The notes beneath the pieces are model-generated. The model worked only from the letters and a program-made list of their open reading frames with translations. It was not told the DNA's origin and did no database searches. A program made the translations under genes and the position numbers. Shown piece after piece: positions 62,538-64,000 of a stretch of DNA of 64,000 nt; position 1 is the first letter of the stretch; each line of letters opens with the position of its first letter. The stretch comes from Methylococcus mesophilus (GTDB lineage: Bacteria > Pseudomonadota > Gammaproteobacteria > Methylococcales > Methylococcaceae): positions 1,240,001 through 1,304,000 of the forward strand of contig NZ_CP110921.1 in assembly GCF_026247885.1 (NCBI RefSeq), written 5' to 3'.

Positions 62538-64000
62538 GATCCGCGACCTGCTGTTCGAGCTTGGCACCGAGGAGCTGCCGCCGAAATCCCTGCTCAAGCT
62601 GAGCGAAGCGCTCAAAGACAACATGGCTGCCGGACTGGAAAAAACCGGCCTGTCGTATGCCGCCATCGAAGCCTACGCCACGCCGCGCCGGCTCGCCCTG
62701 CTGGTCCGCGGACTGGCGGCGGCCCAGCCGGACCAGACCGTCGAGCGGCGCGGCCCGGCGCTGAACGCCGCCTACGACGCCAACGGCGCCCCTACCAAAG
62801 CCACCGAGGGCTTCGCCCGCAGCTGCGGCGTCACGGCCGACCAGCTCATCACGCTGAAGACTGACAAGGGCGAATGGGTGGGCCTGATACAGGAGGTTCG
62901 CGGCAAACCCACCGAAGCCCTGATCCCGGACATCATCCGCCAAAGCCTGGCCGCCCTGCCGATCGCCAAGCGCATGCGCTGGGGCGCGGGACTGGCCGAA
63001 TTCGTCCGGCCGGTGCAGTGGGTGGTGGTGATATACGGCAATGGCGTGATCGAATGCGAAATCCTCGGCGTCGCCGCCGGCCGGACCACCCGAGGCCACC
63101 GCTGCCATGCGCCCGATCCGATCGAGGTCACGAACCCTGGCGAATACGCCAGCCTGCTGACGACCCAGGGCCACGTGCTGCCGGACTTCGCCGAACGCCG
63201 CGCCCGGATCGAACGGCTCGCCGTGGAAGCGGCCGCGACGGTGAATGGCAAGCCGCTGATCGACCCCGATCTCTTGGACGAAATCACCGCCCTGGTCGAG
63301 TGGCCGGTGCCGGTGCTGGGCGGCTTCGAGGCGCGCTATCTGAGCCTTCCGCCGGAAGTCCTGATCACCACCATGCAGGACAACCAGAAGTATTTCCCGG
63401 TGGTCGACGCGGACCGCAAGCTGCTCCCCCATTTCATCACCTTCAGCAACATCGACAGCCGCCGGCCCGAGTTCGTGCGCGAGGGCAACGAGCGCGTGGT
63501 CCGGCCGCGTCTGGCCGACGCCGAATTCTTCTGGAACCAGGACCGCAAGCGCACGCTGGAAGAGCGGGTGGAAGAGCTGGGCCAGGTGACTTTCCAGAAC
63601 AAGCTCGGCTCTGTGCTCGACAAGACCCGGCGGGTGCAGCACCTGGCCGCTTTCGTCGCCGAATCATTGAACCTGGACCCGAGCTTCGCCGAACGCGCCG
63701 CCCTGCTGGCGAAGGCCGACCTCCTGACCCACATGGTCGGAGAATTCACCGAACTGCAGGGCTTGATGGGCCGTTATTACGCCCTGGCCGAAGGCGAGCC
63801 CGAGGAAGTCGCCCGGGCCATCGAGGAGCAGTACCTGCCCAAAGTGTCCGGGGGCCCGCTGCCCGTATCTCGTACAGGAGAGATTGTGGCGCTGGCGGAA
63901 AAGATCGACACCCTGGCCGGCATCTTCAGCATCGGCCTGGTCCCCAGCGGCGACCGCGATCCTTATGCGCTGCGCCGCGCCGCGCTGGGCGTCATCCGCA
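62530..64000 (+). CDS. glyS: Glycyl-tRNA synthetase beta subunit, N-terminal part
   Basis: An open frame from ATG 62530 to the window end (490 codons of about 690). It begins [19 protein letters not shown], the family N-terminus, and continues with [30 protein letters not shown] and [16 protein letters not shown]. It recognises tRNA and works with the GlyQ catalytic subunit; the missing part should hold the HD-like and anticodon-binding domains. Confidence 0.94.

Overview
The window is a GC-rich, densely coded stretch of a gammaproteobacterial chromosome. Its gene order repeats well-known gammaproteobacterial clusters: yceD-rpmF-plsX-fabHDG-acpP-fabF-pabC-mltG-tmk-holB-pilZ-tatD, rpoZ-spoT-ridA-recG, hslVU followed by ubiE-ubiJ-ubiB, rpsF-rpsR-rplI, and glyQS. 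The overall look (high GC, a housekeeping-rich backbone, several cupro- or haem-protein envelope genes) suggests a Methylococcus-like gammaproteobacterium, but no methane-oxidation gene lies here, so that assignment is inference only. I see no tRNA, rRNA, CRISPR array, insertion sequence, phage or integrase gene.

Layout. 1-11873 (minus strand) is one long fatty-acid, cell-wall and replication cluster. It runs from YceD and L32 through the type II fatty-acid synthase genes to PabC, MltG, thymidylate kinase, DNA polymerase III delta-prime, PilZ, TatD, a TPR lipoprotein and the start of a DinG/YoaA-type helicase. maf (plus) diverges from it. 12550-14445 (minus) holds a lytic transglycosylase and purT. 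14581-20161 is the most accessory-looking part: a secreted putative di-haem protein with a Calx-beta tail, a Met/His-rich multicopper oxidase, a methyltransferase and a divergent NlpE-like envelope protein. It looks like a metal-handling island. 20260-34787 (plus) holds proS, hslVU, a DUF971 gene, ubiEJB, a thioredoxin-fold protein, pgk, rpoZ-spoT-ridA-recG and a glycine-zipper lipoprotein.

34817-44767 is mainly minus: rsfS, a MltD-type murein hydrolase, an unlisted 59-codon membrane peptide gene in an AT-richer gap, ychF, manC, waaA, rplI, a DUF2232 membrane protein, rpsR and rpsF. 45150-52881 (plus) holds gltBD, making NADPH glutamate synthase, and a TrkH-type K+ transporter. 52964-54444 (minus) is a small lipoprotein and rpoS. 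54874-64000 holds acs, a PII gene, a MarR-type regulator with a cysteine-rich tail, divergent speE/speA, a beta-hydroxyacid dehydrogenase and glyQ-glyS (glyS runs off the end).

The least ordinary signals are small. They are the 59-codon membrane peptide gene at 38217-38396 with an FNR-type palindrome upstream; a Fur-like palindrome upstream of the Calx-beta haem protein; a long structured gltB leader; an acpP/fabF intergenic terminator with an internal acpP promoter; a promoter that would make yceD mRNA almost leaderless; and a perfect 9-bp inverted repeat upstream of rpoS.
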